The notes under the pieces: model-generated
What the model was told of the DNA's origin: nothing
The model's input: the letters and a program-made list of their open reading frames with translations, nothing else
Databases searched by the model: none
NCBI GenBank assembly: GCA_963738625.1
Contig: CAVTXH010000019.1
Coordinates: 248,001 to 312,000, forward strand
Source: UBA7672 sp963738625
GTDB taxonomy: Bacteria; Pseudomonadota; Alphaproteobacteria; Caulobacterales; Hyphomonadaceae
Direction: 5' to 3'
DNA: 64,000 nt
Shown here: piece after piece, positions 32,785-41,143 of the stretch
Position numbering within the stretch: the first letter of the stretch is position 1
How the letters are laid out: every line of letters starts with the position of its first letter
Program-made: the position numbers and the translations under genes

Positions 32785-33449
32785 GCCGGTCTCTTTCCGA
32801 AAAGCCAACCGCCCGCCGCGCACGCCGCCAGCGCGCCAGCAACCTGTCCGGCCACGAATCCTGGCGCATCCTCCAGACGAATTCCAGCGAACGTGTCGGT
32901 GAGGCTCCGGGCCAGCGTGATGGCCGGGTTGGCGAACGACGTCGACGATGTCCACCAGTATCCGGCTGCGATCACCAGCGCCACAATGGCGGGAAGGTCG
33001 CCCGGCCGGTGACGCGCGCCGCCGATGATCGCAAGAACCAGCGCAAACGTCGCCGCCGCCTCGGCCAGCACGCGCCCCGCGCCGGACCGGTCCGCCGCGC
33101 CGCTTTGTATCAGCGGCAGATCGAACATCGCATGCGCCAGCACGGTTCCTGCGGCGCATCCGGCGACCTGCACCGCCAGATAGGCCAGCGCGAGCGCCGG
33201 CGCCGTCTCGCCGCGCAAAGCCGCCGCCAGCGTCACAGCGGGATTGAAATGAGCGCCCGAGACCGGACCGAGCGTCGCGACGAGCACGTAGAGGATCGCG
33301 GCGGTCGCCAGGGTGTTTCCCAGCAGGGCAACGCCGTCGTTTCCGCCCGACAAGCGTGTTGCAAGTATGCCCGACCCTATGACCGTCGCCGCCAGCAAAG
33401 AGGAGCCGAGCGCTTCGGCTGCTATCCTGCGGGAGAGGCTGGCGCTCAT
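32781..33449 (-). CDS. MIP-family aquaglyceroporin, AqpS-like
   Basis: The 222-residue protein has six helices and both NPA boxes (HFNPAVTL with N69 and SFANPAITLARSLTDTFAGI with N174). Aquaglyceroporins of this type, such as AqpS of Sinorhizobium meliloti, replace arsenite efflux pumps in ars operons and let arsenite produced by ArsC leave the cell. Here arsC follows with a 4-nt overlap, which supports that role. The ATG at 33449 has a gggga box. It starts 19 nt after the sdhB stop on the same strand, so it may be read through from sdhB. Confidence 0.88.
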   Translation of the reverse strand: MSASLSRRIAAEALGSSLLAATVIGSGILATRLSGGNDGVALLGNTLATAAILYVLVATLGPVSGAHFNPAVTLAAALRGETAPALALAYLAVQVAGCAAGTVLAHAMFDLPLIQSGAADRSGAGRVLAEAAATFALVLAIIGGARHRPGDLPAIVALVIAAGYWWTSSTSFANPAITLARSLTDTFAGIRLEDAPGFVAGQVAGALAACAAGGWLFGKRPA

Positions 33450-33468
33450 TCCGTCCCCGCAGACCGAA

Positions 33469-34248
33469 TCAACTTACCCGCTCAACCATCAGCTTCTTGA
33501 TCTGCGCAATCGCCTTGGCCGGGTTGAGGCCCTTGGGGCAGACCTGCGCGCAGTTCATGATGGTGTGGCAGCGATAGAGCTTGAACGGGTCTTCCAGGTC
33601 GTCGAGCCGCTCGCCTGTCGCCTCGTCGCGGCTGTCGATGATCCAGCGATAGGCCTGCAGCAGCGCCGCCGGCCCGAGGAATTTGTCGCCATTCCACCAG
33701 TAGCTCGGGCAACCCGTCGAGCACGAGGCGCACATGATGCATTCGTAGAGGCCGTCCAGCTTCTTCCGGTCGTCCTCGGTCTGCTTCCATTCCTTCTGCG
33801 GCTCGGGCGTCGTCGTCTTCAGATAGGGCTGCACATAGGCGTGCTGGGCATAGAAGGTCGTGAGATCCGGCACCAGGTCCTTCACCACCGGCTGGTGCGG
33901 CAGCGGCGAGATGGAGACCGTGCCTGAGTACTCGTCATGCCCCTTGGTGCAGGCGATGGTGTTGCGCCCGCCGATATTCATGGCGCACGACCCGCACACG
34001 CCCTCGCGGCACGAGCGGCGGAAGGCCAGCGTCGGGTCGATCTCGTTCTTGATGTAGATCAGCACGTCCAGGATCATCGGGCCGACCTTGCTCATGTCGA
34101 CCTTGTAGGTGTCCCAGCGCGGATTGCCCTTCGCCTCCGGGTCGTAGCGATAGATCTTGAAGGTGCGGACCTTCTTCGCCCCCGCCGGCGCCGGCCACGT
34201 TTTCCCGGACCCGACGGTCGAGTTTTTCGGAAGGGTAAGTTCGACCAT
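33469..34248 (-). CDS. sdhB: Succinate dehydrogenase iron-sulfur subunit
   Basis: The 259-residue protein has the [2Fe-2S] plant-ferredoxin motif CREGVCGSCAM with a later C (IACTKG), the [4Fe-4S] motif CIMCASCSTGCP and the [3Fe-4S] region CHTIMNCAQVCPKGLNP. It passes electrons from SdhA to ubiquinone in complex II. The start is the ATG at 34248. In most alphaproteobacteria sdhB follows sdhA directly; here about 4.7 kb with four other genes lies between the sdhA stop and the sdhB start. Confidence 0.97.
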   Translation of the reverse strand: MVELTLPKNSTVGSGKTWPAPAGAKKVRTFKIYRYDPEAKGNPRWDTYKVDMSKVGPMILDVLIYIKNEIDPTLAFRRSCREGVCGSCAMNIGGRNTIACTKGHDEYSGTVSISPLPHQPVVKDLVPDLTTFYAQHAYVQPYLKTTTPEPQKEWKQTEDDRKKLDGLYECIMCASCSTGCPSYWWNGDKFLGPAALLQAYRWIIDSRDEATGERLDDLEDPFKLYRCHTIMNCAQVCPKGLNPAKAIAQIKKLMVERVS

Positions 34249-34348
34249 GCGCTCGCCAGCCCCGGACCTGAAACTGGCGGCAATCTAGCCCCGGATTGGT
34301 AAATTGAAAGCGCCGCGACGCCGCGGTTTTCGCTTATCTTTCGGGCGC

Positions 34349-35068
34349 CTAGCGCTTGGCGAACAGGTCGGCGATGCGCCCCAACAGGCTGCGCTTCAGC
34401 ACAGGCTTGCGCGCCATGTCCAGCATCTCGGTGATGCCGCCCTTTTCCAGCGCCTTGGCGAGTGCTTCCGGCCCCTTGCGGCGGCCCATCTCCAGCTCGA
34501 TGCGATAGATCGGCACCGGCGAGACGAACCGCACCAGTTCGCCCTCCTGCAGCCGCATGGTCTCGAACCCGTCCGCCGGCAGGCGCGGCCGCGCGAAGGC
34601 GAAGCCCGACTGCTTCGAGCCTTCGAACATCGGCTGCGGGTCTTTCGCAAACTGCACCGTCTCGCCCGGCGCCACCCGCACGCCCTGCAGGTGCACCAGC
34701 TTGGCGAACTGCCGCACCGTGTTGGCGGCGAGGTTCAGCGCTGCGAGATCCGCCTTGGGATCGCCCTTCTGCGGGGCCGCCAGCGCGAACTCCACCCGCG
34801 CCTTGCCGCCCGCCAGCATCGCATCGCCCGATTTCTTCAGCGACGAGCCGAAGGTGCAGACATAGGCAAAGCGCCGCTCGCCCTCGGGCGGCACCACCAT
34901 CACATCGACGGGCGGTCCCGGCTCCTTGGATTTTCCAGCCCAGCCCTCGGTGTCGGAAAACGCGACATGCGGCTCGCCGATATGCCGCATGAGGTGCAGC
35001 TGGACCTCTTCGCGGAACTGCTCGCCCGTGAGGCCGGTCTCTGTTCGGGTGTCCCGTATGCTCGGCAT
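34349..35068 (-). CDS. Suppressor-of-fused (SUFU)-like domain protein
   Basis: The 239-residue soluble protein begins with TGLTGEQFREEVQLHLMRHIGEPHVAF. It continues with PPVDVMVVPPEGERRFAYVCTFGSS, LNLAANTVRQFAKLVHLQGV, and a FVSPVPIYRIELEMGRRKGPEALAKALEKGGITE segment. The combination matches the SUFU family, a fold first known from the eukaryotic Hedgehog regulator and common in bacterial polymorphic toxin immunity proteins. No toxin gene is adjacent. The ATG at 35068 is used. It is same-strand with sdhB (100 nt upstream of it). Confidence 0.7.
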   Translation of the reverse strand: MPSIRDTRTETGLTGEQFREEVQLHLMRHIGEPHVAFSDTEGWAGKSKEPGPPVDVMVVPPEGERRFAYVCTFGSSLKKSGDAMLAGGKARVEFALAAPQKGDPKADLAALNLAANTVRQFAKLVHLQGVRVAPGETVQFAKDPQPMFEGSKQSGFAFARPRLPADGFETMRLQEGELVRFVSPVPIYRIELEMGRRKGPEALAKALEKGGITEMLDMARKPVLKRSLLGRIADLFAKR

Positions 35069-35227
35069 TGAATCAGCTGGCGGTAAGTCAAAATGGGCCG
35101 CGCCGATCGCGCGACGACGACAGTCACACCCGGACCATAGCCAAAAACAGGGCCAAAAAAAGGGTAGTGCTGTCGCGGCCGGAAACCCCCACGCACCCCT
35201 CGGGAGGCGCCTGCCGCCGCCCGCGCC

Positions 35228-37018
35228 CTACGCAATCGGCTCGTCGAACATCAATGCACGCACGAAACGAGCCGGCGGCGAGCCGTGCGACAGAACTGTG
35301 TCGTGGTATTTCTTCATGGCGAAGTCCGCGCCCCATTTGGCCTGCGTGTCCTTGCGCAGCGCATGGTGCTCGCCCCAGCCGACATAATAGGTCGACAGCT
35401 GGCCGGAGCTCACCCGCGCCCGCGTCCACTTGCCTGCCGCCTCGCGCTCTTCCTGGAAGGCTTCCTGCGTCATGAACTTCATCGCGGTCGCCTCGTCCCA
35501 TCCCTCGACATGCACGCCCTGGTCGAGGATGGCGTTGGTCACCGACCGCAGCCGCATCTTCAGGTTGGTCAGCCGCCGCATCGGGTTGTCCGCCCCGAAC
35601 CCGGCCTCGATCATCATGTCCTCGGCATAGCAGGCCCAGCCCTCGACGAATGTGCCCGAGCCCAGCACGGCGCGCGTCACGCTCGGATGCTTGTTGGAGT
35701 GCCAGATCTGCACATAGTGTCCGGGCATCGCCTCGTGCACCGACAGCTCGTACAGCATGTGAGAATTGTATTCGCCGAGGAACGAAGCGGTCTGCGCATC
35801 CGTCCACTCCGCCGGAATGGGCGAGATCGCATAGAAGGTCTCCAGCTTGCGGTCGAGCGGCCCGGGACTGTCACAATACGCCACCGCGACGCCTTGCTGG
35901 AATTTCGGCATCTCGATCACTTTCACCGGCGCATCGGGCAGGGTGATCAGGTCATGCTCGCGGGCGAACGCAGTTGATTCCTCCAGCGTCTTCTTCGCAT
36001 CCTCCATCAGCCGCTCGCGCGGCGGCCGCTGCGCGCTCGCCAGCTTCAGCGCCGCGGCGATAGTGGCCAGCTTGTGCACGGCGGGATTGGTCTTCGGCAG
36101 CAGCCTCATCGCCGGCGATTTCGCCACCAGCGGCTCCGCGATGGCAAACATCTCTTCGCGGATCGCCTCGGCGTCGGCCTTCGCCTTCGCCAGCAGGTCC
36201 GCCCGTGCGATGGGCGAGGAGATCGACAGTTTCAGCTTCTGGTCATAGAGCGCGCCGAGCTTGTAGTCGCCCTTGGCGTTGGGCACGAGCTGCGTGTCGA
36301 TCCAGGTCTGGTGCTCCTGCACCGCGAGCTTCGCCTTCTCCGCCGCCGCCTTCAGGCGCGTCAGGTCATCGGGTCCGAGGCCAGCCGATTGCGCGAGGAT
36401 CAGGTCGTCGATGATCGAGATCGCCCCGCCATTCTGGCCGGAATAGGTCTTGGCGTGCACCAGCGGCACGCGCTCGGCCACGAGCTGCTTGCGCGTCTCG
36501 GCCAGCAGGTCCGGCAGCTTCTCCATCCGCGCCGTCGCGGCGCCGAGTCTTTCGTTCAGAGGAGCAAACTCGCGCGCCATCAGCGAATAGAGCGCGCCGC
36601 CCGCCAGCCCCGAATAGTTCAGCGGGTCCCAGGCCCAGTCCTGCAGCGTGTCGATGGCGAACGTCTCGCTCTCCAGCTGTTCGGACAGCATCGCCGCGTC
36701 CACCTGGTTGTCGCGCGACAGCTTGGCGCGATCCATCGCGGCGAGCGCATCGGTGGTTTCCTTCACCAGCGCCATCCTGGCCGCGCGTCCTGTCGCGCTC
36801 ACATCGTCGATCTCGCCATCGAACCTGTGGTCGCCCAGCGCCGTCGCGCCGGCAGGCCGCGTCTTCGCGTATCCATCCAGCCACTTTGCCGCCGCCGTAC
36901 TGAACGCCTCGTCCGCCGTGGGCCCTTTCGGTCTGGCTTCCCCGCACCCGACCAGCGGCGCCAGCGCCACCGATGAAGCCAGCGCAATCGCGCTGCGGCG
37001 TGAAATGTTCGACTGCAT
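35228..37018 (-). CDS. DUF885 family exported metallopeptidase-like lipoprotein
   Basis: The 596-residue protein starts MQSNISRRSAIALASS, with a twin-arginine-free basic start and a hydrophobic segment ending in the lipobox PLVGC near residue 25. The DUF885 domain fills the rest; the gluzincin-type metal motif HEAMPGHY is near 426-433 with a downstream EGWACYAEDMM glutamate. Family members are thought to be zinc carboxypeptidase-like enzymes. The ATG at 37018 gives the signal sequence; the longer frame to 37075 does not. It lies between sdhB and sdhA together with the SUFU gene. Confidence 0.85.
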   Translation of the reverse strand: MQSNISRRSAIALASSVALAPLVGCGEARPKGPTADEAFSTAAAKWLDGYAKTRPAGATALGDHRFDGEIDDVSATGRAARMALVKETTDALAAMDRAKLSRDNQVDAAMLSEQLESETFAIDTLQDWAWDPLNYSGLAGGALYSLMAREFAPLNERLGAATARMEKLPDLLAETRKQLVAERVPLVHAKTYSGQNGGAISIIDDLILAQSAGLGPDDLTRLKAAAEKAKLAVQEHQTWIDTQLVPNAKGDYKLGALYDQKLKLSISSPIARADLLAKAKADAEAIREEMFAIAEPLVAKSPAMRLLPKTNPAVHKLATIAAALKLASAQRPPRERLMEDAKKTLEESTAFAREHDLITLPDAPVKVIEMPKFQQGVAVAYCDSPGPLDRKLETFYAISPIPAEWTDAQTASFLGEYNSHMLYELSVHEAMPGHYVQIWHSNKHPSVTRAVLGSGTFVEGWACYAEDMMIEAGFGADNPMRRLTNLKMRLRSVTNAILDQGVHVEGWDEATAMKFMTQEAFQEEREAAGKWTRARVSSGQLSTYYVGWGEHHALRKDTQAKWGADFAMKKYHDTVLSHGSPPARFVRALMFDEPIA

Positions 37019-37167
37019 GTGCGGGCCCCGATCCTGATCGGAGCCAAGCTTCCGCTCCGCCGGGCGGGGGGTCAAGCAGGGGCCGCTGAAACCGCAGATG
37101 CGCGACCGGGCGTTTAACCAACTCCTAGGGCCGGATCGCTAGATTGCCCTGATCGAGGAAGGCGAGC

Positions 37168-37851
37168 ATGAAGACCGTTCTGGACAACTGGATCTCCCGC
37201 GACGGCCGGCTCAGCCAGCGCGGCTATGTCTTGGCTTTCGTGTTTCCGTTTGCTGCGGCCGCTATCCTGACCTGGGCATGCCTCACTGGAAAAGCCGGGC
37301 AGCTGTCCTCGCCCTTGTTGCAAATGTGCAGCCTGGCGTGGGTGTTCCTCCTCGCCATGGGTGATGCGCTCAACATAAAGCGCTACCACGACCTGGGTCA
37401 TTCGGGACGGCTCTATCGGCTGTGCCGGCCCGGTCTCGTGGTGTTGCCGCTCCTCGCTTTCGTCCTGCACTTCTTCATACCGGCGCAGATGGCATCCGCC
37501 GGCGACATGGGCGCGCTCGCCTATCTCATCGGACAGGAATTCGCTCCGTCGATCGGGCCGGTCCCCATGGCCCTGCTGGTGCTGACATTCGCCGGCGTCG
37601 CCCTCAACGTCGCCTACCTCTCTCTCATGCCGGGGCAGGCCGGTCCAAACGCGCATGGCCCCGACCCGCGAGGCCTTGCCGCCAAGCCCGGCCTTGGGCC
37701 CACGCTGGCCGGCGCCGGCGATGATGATCCAGTGAAGCGCGCGCTCGCGGAGTATCAACAACGCATGGCGCGGGGGCCGCAACCTTCGACCGTATCAACG
37801 GCGCCCCAGGGCGCCGCAGCGGCGCGCGGGTTCGGAAAAAAGAAGCGCTAG
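37168..37851 (+). CDS. DUF805 membrane protein
   Basis: The 227-residue protein has about four helices in the first 155 residues. DUF805 hallmarks are the N-terminal DGRLSQRGYVLAFVF, the KRYHDLGHSGRLYRL loop after helix 2 and the LMPGQAGPNAHGPDP motif after the last helix. The C-terminal ~60 residues are polar and basic (DDPVKRALAEYQQRM ... GFGKKKR). The family's function is unknown. gaggaagg precedes the ATG at 37168. It is divergent from DUF885. Confidence 0.8.
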   Translation: MKTVLDNWISRDGRLSQRGYVLAFVFPFAAAAILTWACLTGKAGQLSSPLLQMCSLAWVFLLAMGDALNIKRYHDLGHSGRLYRLCRPGLVVLPLLAFVLHFFIPAQMASAGDMGALAYLIGQEFAPSIGPVPMALLVLTFAGVALNVAYLSLMPGQAGPNAHGPDPRGLAAKPGLGPTLAGAGDDDPVKRALAEYQQRMARGPQPSTVSTAPQGAAAARGFGKKKR

Positions 37852-37880
37852 AGCGAAACACCACCGCGTCCAGCCTTTCT

Positions 37881-38115
37881 ATCCACCAGCGTCATTCGGG
37901 GCGAAGGCGCGCAGCGCGGAGACCCGGAATCTTCTGGAAGCGGACCTTCAGGTCCGCGCTCCCCGCGCAGGCGGGTGAGCCGTGGTCCGCAGGCGCGATT
38001 TGATCCTGCGGATCAAATCGAATGGCGAACGCCGGAGCGACAAGCGAGGGCCGGGCGAGCCACATCCACCGCTGTCATTCCGGGCGGAGCAGCGAAGCTG
38101 CGCAGACCCGGAACC
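37881..38115. repeat. Cluster of palindromic repeats in a 489-nt gene-free region
   Basis: The region 37852-38340 has no believable gene. It holds two related ~52-nt elements, 37881-37932 and 38064-38115, both starting atccacc, containing gtcattc and a GGG-rich left half, and ending cccggaa. Each can fold back on itself (ccggg with cccgg). Between them are a perfect 8-bp hairpin (gcggacct-tc-aggtccgc, 37940-37957) and a perfect 10-bp hairpin (cgatttgatc-ctgcg-gatcaaatcg, 37996-38020). This looks like a REP-type repeat array. Confidence 0.7.
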
Positions 38116-38340
38116 TAGGGGCGGCGTTTCGAGACCGTGCTCGGACATCGAAGTTCGCTGCTACGCAGCGACTGCCGGGCAGGCGCCCGGCGGTCCCGGA
38201 TTTCACAGTCGGATAACCCTGCAGTTTCGAGAAATCTTCAGCCCCCAAATCCCAGCAAAACCGCGCCAGAGTTCATGTCCCCGCTGTAGGATAACTTTTT
38301 ACTTGTCCCCGCGCCTGCCCCGTCAGGCGATACTGCCCGC

Positions 38341-38976
38341 ATGGCGCTGGTCAACATCCTGTTGGCGATCTTCTATCCGCTGGCCCCCGTGGCGCAGCTG
38401 ATCGAAGGCGTGCGCCACGTGCTTGCCTGCTTCCGCAGAGGCCTCGAGGATCCGGACTATCTCGACGAGCTGAGAGGCGATTACGCCCAGCTCGCAGAGC
38501 TCGACCGCGTCATCGCCGACATGGAGGCGATCCTCCACATCGCCGTCTGGCACATGGCCCGCTTCAAGCTGGGTCTGCCTTACCAGGAGCACCGCCGCAA
38601 TGGCCGGGCCCGGCCGGGCAACCGGCTTAGCGTCGAATCGGTTCAGGGCCGCCTCCAGCGCGCCTGCGGCATGCTGGGCGAGCTCGAGCGCATGGCTGTG
38701 CGCCGCGCCTGGCGCCTCAAGCGCCTTATCGACGCCAATCCGCTCGGGCTCGCCGAGCATCGGCCCCCGTCGACAACGTCGTCGACGACGACGATTTTTC
38801 AGAGGGTGCGACAAAAATCGTCGGCGGCCAGCCCCAGGGCGGGCCAGCGCATCCGCGCGCCGCCCTGGCGCGGGCGCAATCCCGAAATCAAGCCCGACCC
38901 AGCCCGCAGGCCTTGCCTGCGAGAACGAGACGCCATGCCTGAAAGGGAGATCAATACACCCGCGGCTTCGGCTTGA
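38341..38976 (+). CDS. Hypothetical protein with N-terminal membrane-associated helix
   Basis: The frame codes for 211 residues. The N-terminus (MALVNILLAIFYPLAPVAQLI) is hydrophobic. Residues ~45-140 are amphipathic helix-rich, with ELRGDYAQLAELDRVIADME and AVRRAWRLKRLIDANPLG, and look like real protein. From about residue 140 the sequence turns low-complexity (PPSTTSSTTTIF), crosses a perfect 11-bp inverted repeat (38789-38799 with 38813-38823) and then becomes proline/arginine-rich, so the genuine gene may once have ended near 38770. The end overlaps the sdhA 3' end by 26 nt. No family was recognised. Confidence 0.5.
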   Translation: MALVNILLAIFYPLAPVAQLIEGVRHVLACFRRGLEDPDYLDELRGDYAQLAELDRVIADMEAILHIAVWHMARFKLGLPYQEHRRNGRARPGNRLSVESVQGRLQRACGMLGELERMAVRRAWRLKRLIDANPLGLAEHRPPSTTSSTTTIFQRVRQKSSAASPRAGQRIRAPPWRGRNPEIKPDPARRPCLRERDAMPEREINTPAASA

Positions 38977-40735
38977 TGTACTCGACGTCGTTGGACATCG
39001 TGAAAGCGTGCACCGGGCGGTAGTCGATCTTCACCGCGCCCTTGGCGTCCACCCACGACAGCGTGTGTTTCATCCACTCGGCATCGTTGCGGTCGGGGAA
39101 ATCCTCGCGGGCATGGGCGCCGCGGCTTTCCTGGCGGTTCGCCGCCGAGTTCACGGTTGCGGCGGCCTGGACGATGAGATTGTCGAATTCCAGCGTCTCG
39201 ATCAGGTCCGTGTTCCAGATCAGGCCGCGATCGGTGACGGAAATGTCGGAAACGCCGCCCAGCACGTCCGCGATGCGCTTCACGCCCGACTGTAGCGTCT
39301 CGCCGGTGCGGAACACGGCGCAGTCTTCCTGCATCGCCTTCTGCATTGTAGCCCGCAGCTTCGCCGTCGGCGTGCCGCCCTTGGCGTTGCGGAACCTGTC
39401 GAAGCGGGCGAGGTGATCATCGCCCGCGCCTTTCGGAAGGTCCGGCTGGCTCGCTTCCTTGTCCAGAACTTCCCCGCAGCGCTGGCCCGCCGCGCGGCCG
39501 AACACCACGAGGTCGATCAGCGAGTTGGAGCCCAGACGGTTTGCTCCGTGAACGGAGACGCACGCCGCCTCGCCCACGGCCATCAGGCCCGGAATCACGG
39601 TGTCGGGATCGCCGCCGGTCTTGGTCAGCGCCTCGCCGTGATAGTTCGTCGGGATGCCGCCCATATTGTAGTGCACGGTCGGCAGAACCGGGATCGGCTC
39701 CTTCGTCAGGTCGACGCCCGCGAAGATCTTGGCGCTCTCCGAAATGCCGGGCAGTCGCTGGTGCAGGATCTTCGGGTCGAGGTGGTCGAGATGAAGGTGG
39801 ATGTGGTCCTTGTTGGGCCCGACGCCGCGGCCTTCGCGGATCTCGATCGTCATCGAGCGCGAGACGACGTCGCGCGAGGCAAGGTCCTTCACGGTCGGCG
39901 CATAGCGCTCCATGAAGCGCTCGCCCTTGGAGTTGGTGAGATACCCGCCTTCGCCGCGCGCGCCCTCGGTGATCAGGCAGCCCGAGCCATAGATGCCGGT
40001 CGGGTGGAACTGGACGAACTCCATGTCCTGAAGCGGCAAGCCCGCGCGCAAGACCATCGCATTGCCGTCGCCCGTGCAGGTGTGGGCGGAGGTCGCCGAG
40101 AAATAGGCGCGGCCATAACCGCCGGTCGCGAGAATCACCCGCTGCGCGCGATAGCGGTGCAGCGTGCCGTCATCCAGCTTCAGCGCCGTGACGCCGCGAA
40201 CCGCGCCGTCCTGCATGATCAGGTCGAGCGCGAAATACTCGATGAAGAAGTCGACCGCGTATTTGAGACTCTGGCCGTAGAGCGTGTGCAGGATGGCGTG
40301 GCCGGTGCGGTCGGCCGCCGCGCAGGTGCGCTGGATCGAGGCTTCGCCATAGTTCTTGGTCATGCCGCCGAAGGCGCGCTGGTAGATCTTGCCTTCCTCG
40401 GTGCGCGAGAACGGCACGCCCCAGTGCTCGAGCTCGTAGACCGCCGCAGGCGCCGCGCGGACCATGTATTCGATGGCGTCCTGGTCGCCGAGCCAGTCAG
40501 CGCCCTTCACCGTATCGTACATGTGCCAGCGCCAGTCGTCGTGGCCCATATTGCCGAGCGAAGCCGAAATGCCGCCCTGCGCCGCCACCGTGTGCGAGCG
40601 GGTGGGGAAGACCTTCGTGACGCACGCCGTCTTCAGTCCGGCCTGTGCGCACCCGAGCGCGGCGCGGAGTCCGGAGCCGCCAGCCCCGACCACCACGACG
40701 TCGTAGGTGTGATCGTTCCAGGCATAGGCGGTCAT
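38951..40735 (-). CDS. sdhA: Succinate dehydrogenase flavoprotein subunit
   Basis: The 594-residue protein has the FAD motif VVGAGGSGLRAA near 15-26, the covalent-flavin histidine in RSHTVAAQGG near 46-55, FHPTGIYGSGCLITEGARGEGG, the active-site arginine in ASRDVVSRSM and HGANRLGSNSLIDLVVFGR. It oxidises succinate to fumarate in the TCA cycle and complex II. The ATG at 40735 follows sdhD by 27 nt. sdhB is missing downstream and instead lies at 33469-34248. Confidence 0.97.
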   Translation of the reverse strand: MTAYAWNDHTYDVVVVGAGGSGLRAALGCAQAGLKTACVTKVFPTRSHTVAAQGGISASLGNMGHDDWRWHMYDTVKGADWLGDQDAIEYMVRAAPAAVYELEHWGVPFSRTEEGKIYQRAFGGMTKNYGEASIQRTCAAADRTGHAILHTLYGQSLKYAVDFFIEYFALDLIMQDGAVRGVTALKLDDGTLHRYRAQRVILATGGYGRAYFSATSAHTCTGDGNAMVLRAGLPLQDMEFVQFHPTGIYGSGCLITEGARGEGGYLTNSKGERFMERYAPTVKDLASRDVVSRSMTIEIREGRGVGPNKDHIHLHLDHLDPKILHQRLPGISESAKIFAGVDLTKEPIPVLPTVHYNMGGIPTNYHGEALTKTGGDPDTVIPGLMAVGEAACVSVHGANRLGSNSLIDLVVFGRAAGQRCGEVLDKEASQPDLPKGAGDDHLARFDRFRNAKGGTPTAKLRATMQKAMQEDCAVFRTGETLQSGVKRIADVLGGVSDISVTDRGLIWNTDLIETLEFDNLIVQAAATVNSAANRQESRGAHAREDFPDRNDAEWMKHTLSWVDAKGAVKIDYRPVHAFTMSNDVEYIKPKPRVY

Positions 40736-40762
40736 GCGTGTCGTCCCAGGGATACAAAAGGA

Positions 40763-41143
40763 TCAGGTGGCGATCTTCAGCACGGCGAACGCCGCCGCGG
40801 CGAAAAGAACGACAGCCACGAAAGTGTTCAGGATCAGCAGAACCGCGCGCGTGCCGGTCTTGGCGATATAGTCTTCGACCACCACCTGCATGCCGATGCG
40901 CATGTGGTAGAGCGAGACGCCGACGCCGAGCAGGATCAGCACCGCGTTCACGGGATTGGCGATGAAGTCGGTCGCGCCGTCATATCCGCCGCGGACGGCG
41001 CCGATCAGCGAGATGAGGAACCAGGGAACCAGGAACAGCAGCGCGATCGCGGAAACGCGCTGGGCGATGAAATGCCCCGCGCCATGCTTGGCCGAGCCAA
41101 GCCCGCGGACTTTTCCAAGCGGCGTGCGGATCGATTCGCTCAT
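40763..41143 (-). CDS. sdhD: Succinate dehydrogenase membrane anchor subunit
   Basis: The 126-residue protein has three membrane helices (about 28-50, 64-82, 98-122). Family motifs are HFIAQRVSAIALLFLVPWF and SLYHMRIGMQVVVEDYI, the latter containing the haem-side histidine and the quinone-side aspartate/tyrosine. It anchors SdhAB and contributes to the ubiquinone site. The ATG at 41143 overlaps the sdhC stop (atga), showing translational coupling; upstream in-frame sequence overlaps sdhC and is not used. Confidence 0.93.
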   Translation of the reverse strand: MSESIRTPLGKVRGLGSAKHGAGHFIAQRVSAIALLFLVPWFLISLIGAVRGGYDGATDFIANPVNAVLILLGVGVSLYHMRIGMQVVVEDYIAKTGTRAVLLILNTFVAVVLFAAAAFAVLKIAT

